A stretch of 64,000 bases of DNA from Microvirga guangxiensis (GTDB lineage Bacteria; Pseudomonadota; Alphaproteobacteria; Rhizobiales; Beijerinckiaceae). Both the position numbers and the translations under genes were made by a program. The DNA is taken from assembly GCF_900102135.1 (NCBI RefSeq), contig NZ_FMVJ01000017.1, forward strand, positions 1 through 64,000, read 5' to 3'. The first letter of the stretch is position 1; each line of letters begins with the position of its first letter. Positions 1 through 10,005 of the stretch are shown piece after piece. A model generated the notes under the pieces. That model did not search any database. It had not been told where the DNA came from and was given only the letters and a program-made list of their open reading frames with translations.

Positions 1-1187
<1,187 letters not shown>

Positions 1188-1561
1188 TGATCTCTACCTT
1201 ACATAGGCCAGGAACAAAAAACCCAGGGCGTCCGATATTGCGGTTGCGCCAAATGCGCAAGTGCCAATTTCAATCTTACAGAACGTAATTATCGAGCGAA
1301 GCGCCTTGAAGCCCCGGCAGAGAGCTTTCGCAGCCCGCTTGACCGCATACGCGCGCCTTTAAAGCCAAGCTTTGACGCGGACGCAACACCTAATTCCCTT
1401 CCGGAAGGGAAAAGACGCTCCGGCAGCTTCAAGGGAGCCGCCGATCCCGTAGTTCCTGCGGCTCCTTATCAAGAGCAAATATACACCAGCAGCCCGCAAC
1501 GATTCGAGAATCCCGCATCTCCCGCGGGACATCGCCCATCCAGCCAAGCCAGCCGCCCCTT
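1188..1561. other. Intergenic region upstream of tuf
   Basis: This 374-base stretch lies between the stop of the subtilisin autotransporter and the tuf start, both on the minus strand. Short open frames cross it on the minus strand, but they overlap the autotransporter in another frame and have no recognisable product. It must contain the tuf leader and probably the tuf promoter. I could not identify a clear -35/-10 pair or an intrinsic terminator. Confidence 0.5.
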
Positions 1562-4500
1562 TTACCGGGTTTCGAAGCGCCAGATGAGGTTCCCCTTGAC
1601 CGCATGCTCCTGGGCGCGCTCACCGATCTGGCCCTGATAAGCCAAGCCGACCGTGAGCGCCTGGGTCGCCTGCCAGTCGAGGCTTGCCTCCGCGACGACG
1701 GCGTCCCGATCGACGGGAACTCCCGAAACCGCGAAGGTGGCGGCCCCGCCGCTGAAGGCCAGAAGGGCCTTCGGATCCACATCGCCATAGGCATGACGCC
1801 AACCCAGCATTCCCTTCACGGTCAGCGGCAGCTCCCCACCAAGGTCTGCCTCAGCACGCAGGCCGATGGTCGTCGTCCCCAGGTCATGCTCCCGAGAGGC
1901 GCCGGTGAGAGCTGCAATGCCGCCGTTCTCGAAGAAGGCGTCGGTACGCGATCTCAGAACGGACGCTCCGATGAACGGCTCAAGCTCGGCGGCTCCCACC
2001 CCGAAGCGGTATCCGATCTCTCCGAAAGCCTGCACGGTTGAGCCGTCATAGGACGAGATTAGCTCATCCTGAAACCCGACGAAGCTGATGCGGCGGTTCA
2101 TATGGATGTCGTGTACGGCGTAGGAACCGCCGAGGCGCAGATTGAGCGCTCCCCATTCCGCGGAGCCGTAAATGGCACCGAAGATGCTCTCGTTGGAGCC
2201 CGAGGATAGACGGGAATCGATCTCGATCTCCGTGCTCGTGAAACCACCCGCGAGGCCAAGCCGGTAACTTCGGCCGATGAGGGCGTCCGCTCCGAGGACA
2301 AACCCTCCCCGCGAGGTGTTCACCGATCCGGCATTGCCGTCGGAGCGGGTCCTGCCCCACGAGCCGAAGCCCTCGCCCCAGAGGGCAAAGACGCGGGAGT
2401 CGAACATTGGATAATGGATCTGTTCGACCTGCCGCAGCGGAGCATCGGCGGCATAAGCGGCCTGAACGCTCCCCGCAGGCGAAACCGATAACGGCTGACG
2501 GAGGCGGCCGAGCACCGCGCTGCTGACCAGCGCAGCATCGCTGTAGCCGGCCGCAACGACTGAGCCATGCGCCTCGCCCGAAAGGCCGTCCAGGGCACCG
2601 GGCGTCGAGGCGAGGCTGTTCTGGACCAGCGCATCGTTCACCGGATTGCCGACTCCAAGCCCTTCCGCGGCCACGGCCACGGAAGCCTGATTTGCTGTCT
2701 GGGCGGCACTGGCAACGGAGACTCCATTGCGACGGAACGTGACCGACAGATCATTGGCGCCATATTCGAGATCAGGCGTCAGATAAGCGGACACGCTGTT
2801 GGTCCAAAACGCCCCGAACCTCCCAAGGCTTCCGTTGCCGGCAGACAGAAGGGTCATTTGCTTGTTGACCGGAGCCGCACCATTCACGAGGGAGACCTCG
2901 AGCTTGCCTCCACCGAGCGTTGCCTGGCCCGAGACATCAAGCTTGTCGTGCTGCCCGCTGCCATCTGCGTTGGCGCGATAGATCGATGACTTCAGAAGGC
3001 TGGCATCGCCATTCACCGTCAGAGTGCCGATCGAACCCGCGCTCGCCCCGCCGGGCTCAAGAGTACCGGCCAGAGTTAAAGGCGCGTCGATCCTGCCGAG
3101 GCCGCGCAGGGTGGCGTTTCCGTGAACGGCCAACCGCGAACGCAGCGAGCCGTTGAGGGTGAAGATTCCGCCCAGCACGTCGGTGCCACCGGCATAGGTA
3201 TTATTGCCCGTCAGCACGAGGTTGCCCTCGCCCCGCTTGATCAAGCCACCCGTCCCGCCAATGTCGTTCGACCAGACGGAGTCGTAGCCTTTGGTGTTGA
3301 CGTCGAACACCTGAGCAAACCCCTCAGCACCGAACTCGTAAGGTCCCCTCACCGCTCGCCCGAGATTGAACATGCCGCGGCCGTAGATCTCGGGAGAGCC
3401 CATCGGGGTTGCCGTGGTCAGGATCACTTCGATGATCTGCCGGGCCGTCATGTACGGGAAGGCCTCACGCAGAATCGCAGCGCCGCCCGAAACCACGGGA
3501 GCAGCCATGGAGGTGCCGGCCTTCAAACCATACTCGCCGTAAGGAACCGTAGATGGGATCAAGGCTTCAACCGCAGGCTCGCCGTCACGCGGGCGATCTC
3601 CGCCCGGAGCGGCGATGCACCATAGGGCCGTGACGCCGCACCGGTTGCTGAAGCTGGAGATCTTGCCCTGACTGTTCGTGGCGACGACAGCGATGAGCGT
3701 GCCGTAAAGGTCCGACAGGTCGACCTCGTCCAGCTCGGGATCGTTCATGTCCGCGAGCTGATAGGTTTTTGGATTCGTGGGATCCGATGCGCCGGTGAGA
3801 AAGCTGTAGATGCCCTTCCTGTGGTTCTCCGGCCGGATGTAGGGAAACATCGCGATTCCGGAAGGATGGGATGCCGCGATGGGCTGGTCCTCGTACTCGT
3901 TACCCGCCGCGAAGACCATGACGACGTCGTTCCTGGCGGCGGTCTTCACCGCATTGTATTCGTCTTCAAGACCGGGAAGCGCAATGATCTGATTGGGCCA
4001 CTCGACCCAGTGCGGATTAGAGATCCTGTTCCCCGCAGCGTCCTCAATCTTCTTCGGCGGAAACGCGTTCGGTCCATAGCTTCCGTTGATCACCTTCGCG
4101 CCATGTCTGGCTGCGTGAATCAGGCCGAGATTCGACGGTGTCTCGCCTCTTTCATTGTAGAGATAATTGGTTCTCAGGACCATGAGCGTCGCGTCGGGCG
4201 CGACACCCACGTTTCCTCGCCCGTTGCGGGCCGCTCCGATGATGCCCGCTACGTGGGTGCCGTGACCGCCGATGCTGCCGTCGAATTCCGTGTCGCTCAG
4301 ATCCAGCGGGTCTCTTCCGACAGCGTAGGAATACGAAAGGGGCGAGATGCGTCCGACGAATTCGGGATGATTGAAGTCGATGCCGGAATCGACAACGGCG
4401 ACTGTAACGCCCTTGCCCGTATAGCCCAGCGCGTAGGCCTCGGCTGCGTGGATATGATTGAGATACCAGGAGCGACGGTATTCGTTGGCCTCCAGAACCG

Positions 4501-4729
4501 ATGTCGGCATGACATGCGGGGGAAGCTTGTTAGCCGAGGCAGGAAGCGAGCCGATGAAGCCGAAACTCTCCTTCAGGAAGACAGGGATCTCCCCCGCCGC
4601 GGCGCCCGATACTGCCAGAGTAAGAGGCATCATAGCAGCTCCCGCCAGGAGCGAGGCCCTGAGGAGCCTGGAACGGACAGAAACGTCCTTATGTGCAGAC
4701 GAGCGGCGCCGTTTCAGAAATGTCGTCAT
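1562..4729 (-). CDS. Subtilisin-like (S8) serine protease autotransporter
   Basis: Predicted type Va secreted protease of 1055 residues. A basic N-terminus and hydrophobic stretch ending near AVSGAAAG look like a signal peptide. The S8 triad is visible: Asp in AVVDSGIDFNHPEF (about residue 114), His in GHGTHVAGIIGA (about 156) and Ser in GTSMAAPVVSGGAA (about 407). A passenger repeat follows (GNLVLTGNNTYAGGTDVLGG, autotransporter-associated beta-strand type). The last roughly 280 residues resemble an autotransporter beta-barrel, although the C-terminus is WRFETR rather than a clean terminal aromatic. ATG 4729 is chosen over a frame opening at 4825 because GGGGGG lies just upstream and the signal peptide follows. 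The gene sits between tRNA-Gly and tuf, an unusual place for a surface protease. Substrate unknown. Confidence 0.9.
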   Translation of the reverse strand: MTTFLKRRRSSAHKDVSVRSRLLRASLLAGAAMMPLTLAVSGAAAGEIPVFLKESFGFIGSLPASANKLPPHVMPTSVLEANEYRRSWYLNHIHAAEAYALGYTGKGVTVAVVDSGIDFNHPEFVGRISPLSYSYAVGRDPLDLSDTEFDGSIGGHGTHVAGIIGAARNGRGNVGVAPDATLMVLRTNYLYNERGETPSNLGLIHAARHGAKVINGSYGPNAFPPKKIEDAAGNRISNPHWVEWPNQIIALPGLEDEYNAVKTAARNDVVMVFAAGNEYEDQPIAASHPSGIAMFPYIRPENHRKGIYSFLTGASDPTNPKTYQLADMNDPELDEVDLSDLYGTLIAVVATNSQGKISSFSNRCGVTALWCIAAPGGDRPRDGEPAVEALIPSTVPYGEYGLKAGTSMAAPVVSGGAAILREAFPYMTARQIIEVILTTATPMGSPEIYGRGMFNLGRAVRGPYEFGAEGFAQVFDVNTKGYDSVWSNDIGGTGGLIKRGEGNLVLTGNNTYAGGTDVLGGIFTLNGSLRSRLAVHGNATLRGLGRIDAPLTLAGTLEPGGASAGSIGTLTVNGDASLLKSSIYRANADGSGQHDKLDVSGQATLGGGKLEVSLVNGAAPVNKQMTLLSAGNGSLGRFGAFWTNSVSAYLTPDLEYGANDLSVTFRRNGVSVASAAQTANQASVAVAAEGLGVGNPVNDALVQNSLASTPGALDGLSGEAHGSVVAAGYSDAALVSSAVLGRLRQPLSVSPAGSVQAAYAADAPLRQVEQIHYPMFDSRVFALWGEGFGSWGRTRSDGNAGSVNTSRGGFVLGADALIGRSYRLGLAGGFTSTEIEIDSRLSSGSNESIFGAIYGSAEWGALNLRLGGSYAVHDIHMNRRISFVGFQDELISSYDGSTVQAFGEIGYRFGVGAAELEPFIGASVLRSRTDAFFENGGIAALTGASREHDLGTTTIGLRAEADLGGELPLTVKGMLGWRHAYGDVDPKALLAFSGGAATFAVSGVPVDRDAVVAEASLDWQATQALTVGLAYQGQIGERAQEHAVKGNLIWRFETR

Positions 4730-5009
4730 GATTGCCCCCCAGCATCTCTGGCCGCGTATCGACCTTATGACTTTGGGGAAACCATAAGAAAAAAACCCTG
4801 CCCGTCCAGCTGGATCTACATCCACAACAAAGGCAATCGACCTACGTTACCTTAAGGCAACGCTGAACATTGTCGCATCGAAACCGGCAGAAATTCTTGC
4901 ACTGAGCTCACGACGACAGAAAACCGTCTCAGCGTGCTTCGTACGGAGATAATGATTTACGAGAAAGAGGCCCTGAAAACCTTGCCGGTGCAGACTGGTA
5001 AGGAAGGGA

Positions 5010-5083
5010 TGGAGCGGGTGAAGGGAATCGAACCCTCGTATTCAGCTTGGAAGGCTGCTGCTCTACCATTGAGCTACACCCGC
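5010..5083 (-). tRNA. tRNA-Gly (anticodon TCC)
   Basis: The minus strand reads GCGGGTGTAGCTCAATGGTA, then an anticodon loop CTTCCAA, a TTCGATT T-loop and a CACCCGC acceptor with encoded CCA. Length is 74 nt with CCA. It lies 17 bases downstream of tRNA-Tyr on the same strand, so the two are probably co-transcribed. Confidence 0.97.
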
Positions 5084-5100
5084 ATGCCCTGCTGGTTGGA

Positions 5101-5185
5101 TGGTGGGGGAAGTAGGACTCGAACCTACGAAGGCATAGCCAGCGGATTTACAGTCCGCCCCCTTTGCCGCTCGGGACATTCCCCC
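5101..5185 (-). tRNA. tRNA-Tyr (anticodon GTA)
   Basis: An 85-nt class II tRNA on the minus strand. The acceptor arm GGGGGAA pairs with TTCCCCC before an encoded ACCA end. The anticodon loop is CTGTAAA, the T-loop is GGTTCGAGTCC, and there is a long variable arm. It is followed by tRNA-Gly in the same orientation. Confidence 0.97.
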
Positions 5186-5383
5186 ATTTGCCAACCGTGA
5201 CGCAGTGCGCCGAGGTCTTCACCCGAAGCGCCGCACCGTGGTGCAGCCGCTCGGTCGCGCTCTTATGGTGACCCTCTTGCCCGGTGTCAACAGCAAAGAG
5301 CGATGTTTCTGGAGATGGATCGTGAATGCGTTCGCTCTGTGTTATGGCCATTCGCCAACACGATCCGAAAGATGACGAGCATC

Positions 5384-6208
5384 ATGAGCGAGCGCCCCTT
5401 CCAATCCCGCAAGCCCCGTTTCCAGCGCCCCCAGGGCAAGAGGCAAGGCCGCCGCGATCCCCAAGCGTGGCGTCCGCCGCACGAGATCGACACCACGATT
5501 CTCTATGGCTGGCATCCGGTGGTGGAGGCGCTGCGCAACGGCAAGCGAACGATTCGCCGGCTCCTCGCCACTGAGAACTCCCTGCGGCGTCTGCAGGAGG
5601 AGAACGTCCCCCTGCCCTTCGAGCCCGAGATGGTGCGCCCGGACGAGATCAACCGCCTCCTGGAGCCCGATGCCGTCCACCAGGGCCTTTACGCCGAGGC
5701 CGATCCGCTCCGCTCTCCTTCCGTGGAAACCTTGAGCGGCGAGCGCCTCGTCCTGGCTCTCGACCAGATCACCGATCCGCACAATGTGGGCGCCATTGTG
5801 CGCACGGCGGCAGCCTTCGATGTGGAGGCCATCATCACCACCGCACGCCACAGCCCGGCGGCGACCGGCGTTCTGGCGAAATCCGCCTCCGGCGGCCTCG
5901 AGCACGTGCCCTTCATGATCGTGAAGAACCTGGGCGACACGCTCAACGCCCTCGGCGAGCGAGGCTTCCAGCGCATCGGCCTCGATTCGGAGGGTGATGC
6001 CAATATCGACGAGCTTCAGCTCAGGATGCCGCTGGTTCTGGTGCTGGGTTCCGAGGGCAAGGGCCTGCGCCAGAGAACCCGCGAATGCTGCGACGCCATC
6101 GGTCGGCTCGACATGCCCGGCGCGATCAAAAGCCTCAACGTCTCCAACGCCGCCGCCATCTCGCTTTTTGCTGTGACTAAAGCCGCGGCAAAGTCTCGGA
6201 AGGCCTGA
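5384..6208 (+). CDS. rlmB: TrmH-family 23S rRNA (guanosine-2'-O-)methyltransferase, RlmB type
   Basis: SPOUT-fold methyltransferase that probably 2'-O-methylates G2251 of 23S rRNA, a peptidyl-transferase-loop position. The basic N-terminal tail (RKPRFQRPQGKRQGRR) and substrate-binding region lead to three SpoU motifs: DPHNVGAIVRTAAAF, LVLGSEGKGLR and LNVSNAAAISLF, the last forming the knotted SAM site. Length is about 274 residues, near the family norm. ATG codons at 5372 and 5384 are both possible and neither has a strong ribosome site; I used 5384. The gene is divergent from the tRNA-Tyr/tRNA-Gly pair, an arrangement common in this order. A second, distinct SpoU methyltransferase lies at 9109. 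Confidence 0.93.
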   Translation: MSERPFQSRKPRFQRPQGKRQGRRDPQAWRPPHEIDTTILYGWHPVVEALRNGKRTIRRLLATENSLRRLQEENVPLPFEPEMVRPDEINRLLEPDAVHQGLYAEADPLRSPSVETLSGERLVLALDQITDPHNVGAIVRTAAAFDVEAIITTARHSPAATGVLAKSASGGLEHVPFMIVKNLGDTLNALGERGFQRIGLDSEGDANIDELQLRMPLVLVLGSEGKGLRQRTRECCDAIGRLDMPGAIKSLNVSNAAAISLFAVTKAAAKSRKA

Positions 6209-6443
6209 TTTCTCTATTCGGCAAGTATTTGCCGCGCAAAGACTTTTGCAGAGGGTTCCATCTCCTTAGACGGAAGTCTCAAATACGAATTGGGAATTGT
6301 AGACAGGACCGCCAGCGTTAGCCTCACCTTCCATGGGATTCTTGGTCACGGGGAAGTGGCCACGATGCCTCGGCTCAAGCGGCGATGTTCCGCTTGATGC
6401 AAAGACCCGGCCCACCGGGCTGATCAAAATGGAAGGGAACGCT

Positions 6444-8153
6444 ATGGCAACAGCAGCCACAACAGCGCGTACGGCCGCCGCACCGCGGCCGATGACGCGC
6501 GAAGAGCGGAAGGTGATTCTCGCCTCCTCGCTCGGTACCGTCTTCGAATGGTACGACTTCTATCTCTACGGATCTCTCGCCACGATCATCGGCGCGCAGT
6601 TCTTCTCCGCGTTCGACGTGACGACCCGTAACGTCTTCGCTCTTCTCGCCTTCGCAGCGGGCTTCCTGGTTCGTCCGTTCGGCGCCATCTTCTTCGGCCG
6701 AATCGGCGACCTCGTCGGCCGCAAGTATACCTTCCTCGTCACGATCCTGATCATGGGCTTCTCGACCTTCCTGGTCGGCCTGCTGCCCAGCTACAATCAG
6801 ATCGGCTGGATCGCTCCCGTGATCCTGATCGCCCTGCGCATGCTTCAGGGTCTCGCACTCGGCGGCGAATATGGCGGTGCTGCCGTGTACGTGGCCGAGC
6901 ATGCTCCCGTTGGCCGTCGCGGCTTCTACACCAGCTTCATTCAGACGACCGCAACCGTCGGCCTCCTGCTGTCCCTCGCCGTCATTCTCGTGCTGCGCAC
7001 CTGGATGGGTGAAGCCGGCTTCCAGACGGGCGAAGGCTGGCCGATCGCCGGCTGGCGCATTCCGTTCCTGCTCTCGGTGGTTCTGCTCGCCATCTCCGTC
7101 TGGATTCGTATGCAGATGCACGAATCCCCGGCCTTCAAGAAGATGAAGGAAGAAGGCACGCAGTCGAAGGCTCCGCTGAAGGAGGCGTTCGGCCAGTGGG
7201 GCAACGCCAAGATGGTGCTCATCGCCCTCATTGGTCTCGCCATCGGCCAGGCTGTGGTGTGGTACACGGGCCAGTTCTACGCCCTGTTCTTCCTCCAGAG
7301 CATTCTGAAGGTCGACCTGCTCACCTCCAACGTCCTCATCGCCTGGTCGCTCATCCTCGGCACCGGCGGCTTCATCGTGTTCGGCATCCTCTCCGACAAG
7401 ATCGGCCGCAAGCCGGTGATTCTCGGCGGCTGCCTGATCGCGGCGATCACGTACTTCCCGCTCTTCGGCGCCCTCACGAACATCGCGAGCCCGAACCTGA
7501 ACCAGGCCCTGGAGACGGCGAAGGTCCAGGTCGTGGCAGATCCCGCCGCGTGCGGCTCTGTGTTCGATCCGGTCGGCATCCGTACCTTCAGCGCTCCGTG
7601 TGACATCGCCCGCGTGGCGCTCGCCCGTTCGGCCGTGAAGTACGAGTTGGTTCCCGCTGCTGCCGGCACCCCTGCCCGCGTAACCTTCAACGGCAAGGAC
7701 GTTCCGATCGCTCCCGCCATTCCGGCCAACATCACGGCATTCTCGGCTGCGGCCGCGGAAGTGGGTTACCCGAAGGCTGGCGACCCGAGCATCCTGAAGG
7801 TGAACGGCTTCTTCGACGCCCTCAGCAACCCTCAGGCTCTGAAGGCTATCGCCATCCTGTGGCTCCTCGTGATCTACGTCACGATGGTCTATGGCCCGAT
7901 CGCGGCGGCTCTGGTCGAGTTCTTCCCGACCCGCATCCGCTACACGGCCATGTCCCTGCCCTACCATATCGCCAACGGTTGGTTCGGCGGCCTTCTGCCT
8001 CCCACCGCCTTCGCGATGGTGGCGGCCACCGGCGATATCTACTACGGCCTGTGGTACCCGATCGTGATCGCTCTCGTGACCTTCGTGGTCGGCCTGCTCT
8101 TCGTGCCGGAAACCAAGGATCGCGACATCATGACCTACGAGGGCACGCGCTAA
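6444..8153 (+). CDS. MFS transporter of the metabolite:H+ symporter (MHS) family
   Basis: Inner-membrane secondary transporter of about 569 residues, probably a proton symporter for a dicarboxylate or related organic acid; the substrate cannot be read. The MHS signature appears near the N-terminus (SLGTVFEWYDFYLYGSLA), followed by the MFS loop motif GRIGDLVGRKYTF and the helix 8-9 loop GILSDKIGRKPV. About 120 hydrophilic residues, starting near NLNQALETAKVQVVADPAA and including two Cys, are inserted between late helices, making it longer than classical MHS members of about 430 residues. The start at 6444 follows GGAAGGGA at good spacing. An intrinsic terminator lies directly downstream, suggesting a single-gene transcript. 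Confidence 0.92.
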   Translation: MATAATTARTAAAPRPMTREERKVILASSLGTVFEWYDFYLYGSLATIIGAQFFSAFDVTTRNVFALLAFAAGFLVRPFGAIFFGRIGDLVGRKYTFLVTILIMGFSTFLVGLLPSYNQIGWIAPVILIALRMLQGLALGGEYGGAAVYVAEHAPVGRRGFYTSFIQTTATVGLLLSLAVILVLRTWMGEAGFQTGEGWPIAGWRIPFLLSVVLLAISVWIRMQMHESPAFKKMKEEGTQSKAPLKEAFGQWGNAKMVLIALIGLAIGQAVVWYTGQFYALFFLQSILKVDLLTSNVLIAWSLILGTGGFIVFGILSDKIGRKPVILGGCLIAAITYFPLFGALTNIASPNLNQALETAKVQVVADPAACGSVFDPVGIRTFSAPCDIARVALARSAVKYELVPAAAGTPARVTFNGKDVPIAPAIPANITAFSAAAAEVGYPKAGDPSILKVNGFFDALSNPQALKAIAILWLLVIYVTMVYGPIAAALVEFFPTRIRYTAMSLPYHIANGWFGGLLPPTAFAMVAATGDIYYGLWYPIVIALVTFVVGLLFVPETKDRDIMTYEGTR

Positions 8154-8180
8154 GCGCTTCCTCTAAGTCCACAAAAGGAA

Positions 8181-8204
8181 AGCCCCGCCTCAGGCGGGGC
8201 TTTT
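8181..8204 (+). terminator. Intrinsic terminator of the MHS transporter gene
   Basis: A perfect 9-bp GC-rich stem (AGCCCCGCC / GGCGGGGCT) with a three-base loop is followed by a T run, 27 bases after the transporter stop codon. Confidence 0.9.
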
Positions 8205-8226
8205 CATTTCTGTTCGGCCTATGGGC

Positions 8227-8544
8227 TCAGTAGCAGGTTGTCAGCTTGCGGACGATCCAGCCTTCGCCCTCGACGAAGAGACGCTTGCGCGACTTGCTGC
8301 AGATCGCATCATCGGCATCCTGCTCCTTGATGGAGCCGGTTTCCTCCACATCCTTGGCGGCAACCACCGTTCCTACGCCCTTCACCACCTTGGCCGCAGG
8401 AGCGCCTGCCGCAAGATTGGGAGCCGCATCGGCCGGCATCGGTGCAAATACAAGGCCCACTGCGATCCCGAATGAGGCGATATACGGAATCCATCCCCCA
8501 GCCGGTGAATTTGCCTTTATCTTGGAAGCCCTTAGGCTGATCAT
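8227..8544 (-). CDS. Small exported protein, function unknown
   Basis: 105 residues. A signal peptide or membrane anchor spans about residues 18-42, with a likely cleavage after PMPADAA. The mature part is short and ends in a conserved-looking block (ICSKSRKRLFVEGEGWIVRK) with two Cys that could form a disulfide in the periplasm. The ATG at 8544 has a strong AAGGAG ribosome site seven bases upstream. The style of signal peptide followed by a short two-Cys domain resembles small hypothetical proteins common in Hyphomicrobiales, but I cannot name a function. It is convergent with the MHS transporter and shares its terminator region. Confidence 0.8.
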   Translation of the reverse strand: MISLRASKIKANSPAGGWIPYIASFGIAVGLVFAPMPADAAPNLAAGAPAAKVVKGVGTVVAAKDVEETGSIKEQDADDAICSKSRKRLFVEGEGWIVRKLTTCY

Positions 8545-8685
8545 GACAAGATCTCCTTAACCATCATGATCGGTACAATCCCATAAACGGAGGATGGTTT
8601 CGGTGTGCTGGAACACTTAATTTTTCTGTTTTAATGGAACTTGCGTCAGGACCGGGGTGCTGCTACCTCAGCATCCACGAAAATG

Positions 8686-8760
8686 GCCGGTGTAGCACAG
8701 CGGTAGTGCAGCGGTTTTGTAAACCGAAGGTCGGGAGTTCGATCCTCTCCACCGGCACCA
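8686..8760 (+). tRNA. tRNA-Thr (anticodon TGT)
   Basis: 75 nt including an encoded CCA. Acceptor GCCGGTG pairs with CACCGGC; the anticodon loop is TTTGTAA with TGT at the centre, and the T-loop is GTTCGATC. It stands alone between two minus-strand small-protein genes. Confidence 0.97.
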
Positions 8761-8806
8761 TTTTCTCCATCATCCATGGACCCAAGCTCGGAATAAGCCC
8801 GAAGCG

Positions 8807-8977
8807 TCAGTGGATCTCTTCCTTGCCCCAGTTCTTGTGAGCTCCCTGTTCCGAGATCTCGCGCTCGACCCGGTTCAGCTTGTTGCGGCGATTGGCGAAG
8901 ACGGCCATGAAAATGCCGATCAGCAGCGGCCCGCCGATGATCACCAAGCCCCACATCCATCCGTCTGCGATATCCAT
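8807..8977 (-). CDS. Small single-pass membrane protein (56 aa)
   Basis: A hydrophobic helix (WMWGLVIIGGPLLIGIFMAV) is followed by a charged cytoplasmic tail (RRNKLNRVEREISEQGAHKN). The start at 8977 is well supported by GAGGAGATCGAGA just upstream; the same frame runs further upstream without a ribosome site. Topology suggests N-out with a basic tail inside. Function unknown. It faces tRNA-Thr and is divergent from the SpoU methyltransferase at 9109. Confidence 0.8.
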   Translation of the reverse strand: MDIADGWMWGLVIIGGPLLIGIFMAVFANRRNKLNRVEREISEQGAHKNWGKEEIH

Positions 8978-9108
8978 TCTCGATCTCCTCACTTGGGGAC
9001 GCGTGTTGCGGCCCAGCCATATTGAAGGGCTAACCGGGAGCGAAAGTCGTTGTTCCGCTGCAAGGGCTGCCATAGGAAGGCAAGCCATGCCGGGACCGAA
9101 GGAAGCCG

Positions 9109-9927
9109 ATGCCGATAGCCATTACCGATCCTGACGATCCGCGGATCGAGCCTTACCGTGCGGTGCGGGAGCGAGATCTGGTGGGCCGCCAGCATCGTTT
9201 CATCGCCGAGGGCGAAGTCGTCCTGCGCGTCTTGCTGAAGCAGCCACGCTTCGAGATCGAGTCGCTCCTTCTCGCCGAGAACCGTCTCGACGGCTTGAGC
9301 GATGCGCTCGAAGACCTTCCTCCCGATGTGCCGGTCTATACGGCCAACCGTCAGGTCATGGACGCCATCGTGGGCTTTCCCATCCATCGCGGCATCCTTG
9401 CCGTGGCCCGGCGCGCGCCTCTTCTCCCACTCGAAGAATTTTTGACCGCCCTTCCCGAAGACGCACTGGTCGTCGGACTCGTGGGCTTGGCCAACCACGA
9501 CAATGTCGGCGGCATCTTCCGCAATGCCGCCGCTTTCGGTGCGCAAGGCGTTCTGCTCGATCATGAAAGCTGCGACCCGCTTTACCGAAAGGCTATCCGC
9601 GTCTCGGTGGGCGGCGCGCTCGTGGTGCCGTTCACCCGCGCTCCTTCCGCTGAGGCGATGGTGCAGGCCCTGCAGGCTGCATCCTTCGAGATCATCGCCC
9701 TGTCGCCGGCAGGCTCGGAGATTCTCTCACGGGTCAAACCCGCAAGGCGGACCGCGCTCCTGCTCGGCGCGGAAGGGCCGGGACTGCCGCGGGAGTTGCT
9801 TGCTCGCTCGCGCACGGTGTCGATCCCCATGAGCGGCGGGTTCGATTCTCTCAACGTCGCCACCACGAGCGGCATCGCTTTGCACCACCTGACATCTCAA
9901 AAGGATGAGAAGCCTCTTCCTCGCTGA
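9109..9927 (+). CDS. SpoU/TrmH-family RNA 2'-O-methyltransferase
   Basis: 272-residue SPOUT methyltransferase. The three SpoU motifs are NHDNVGGIFRNAAAFGAQG, LLLGAEGPGLP and SLNVATTSGIALHHL; the N-terminal part (FIAEGEVVLRVLLKQPRFEI) matches the substrate-binding domain of TrmH-like enzymes. AAGGAAG precedes the ATG. The target nucleotide is not deducible: it differs from the RlmB-like protein at 5384 in its motifs and lacks that protein's basic tail, so the two probably modify different RNAs. Monocistronic by spacing. Confidence 0.9.
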   Translation: MPIAITDPDDPRIEPYRAVRERDLVGRQHRFIAEGEVVLRVLLKQPRFEIESLLLAENRLDGLSDALEDLPPDVPVYTANRQVMDAIVGFPIHRGILAVARRAPLLPLEEFLTALPEDALVVGLVGLANHDNVGGIFRNAAAFGAQGVLLDHESCDPLYRKAIRVSVGGALVVPFTRAPSAEAMVQALQAASFEIIALSPAGSEILSRVKPARRTALLLGAEGPGLPRELLARSRTVSIPMSGGFDSLNVATTSGIALHHLTSQKDEKPLPR

Positions 9928-10005
9928 GTTGTGAAGGGTCGTTCCCCTTGCCCCGAAGCTGAGCCGTTCTAGGCTCATCGCATCGATGTCGAGAGGACAC
10001 CCCAT

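Noticed and set aside
6375-7967. A 530-codon open frame on the minus strand opposite the MHS transporter
   Set aside because: It has no recognisable domain, is rich in charged residues typical of antisense to a membrane gene, and lies fully inside a well-supported transporter gene.
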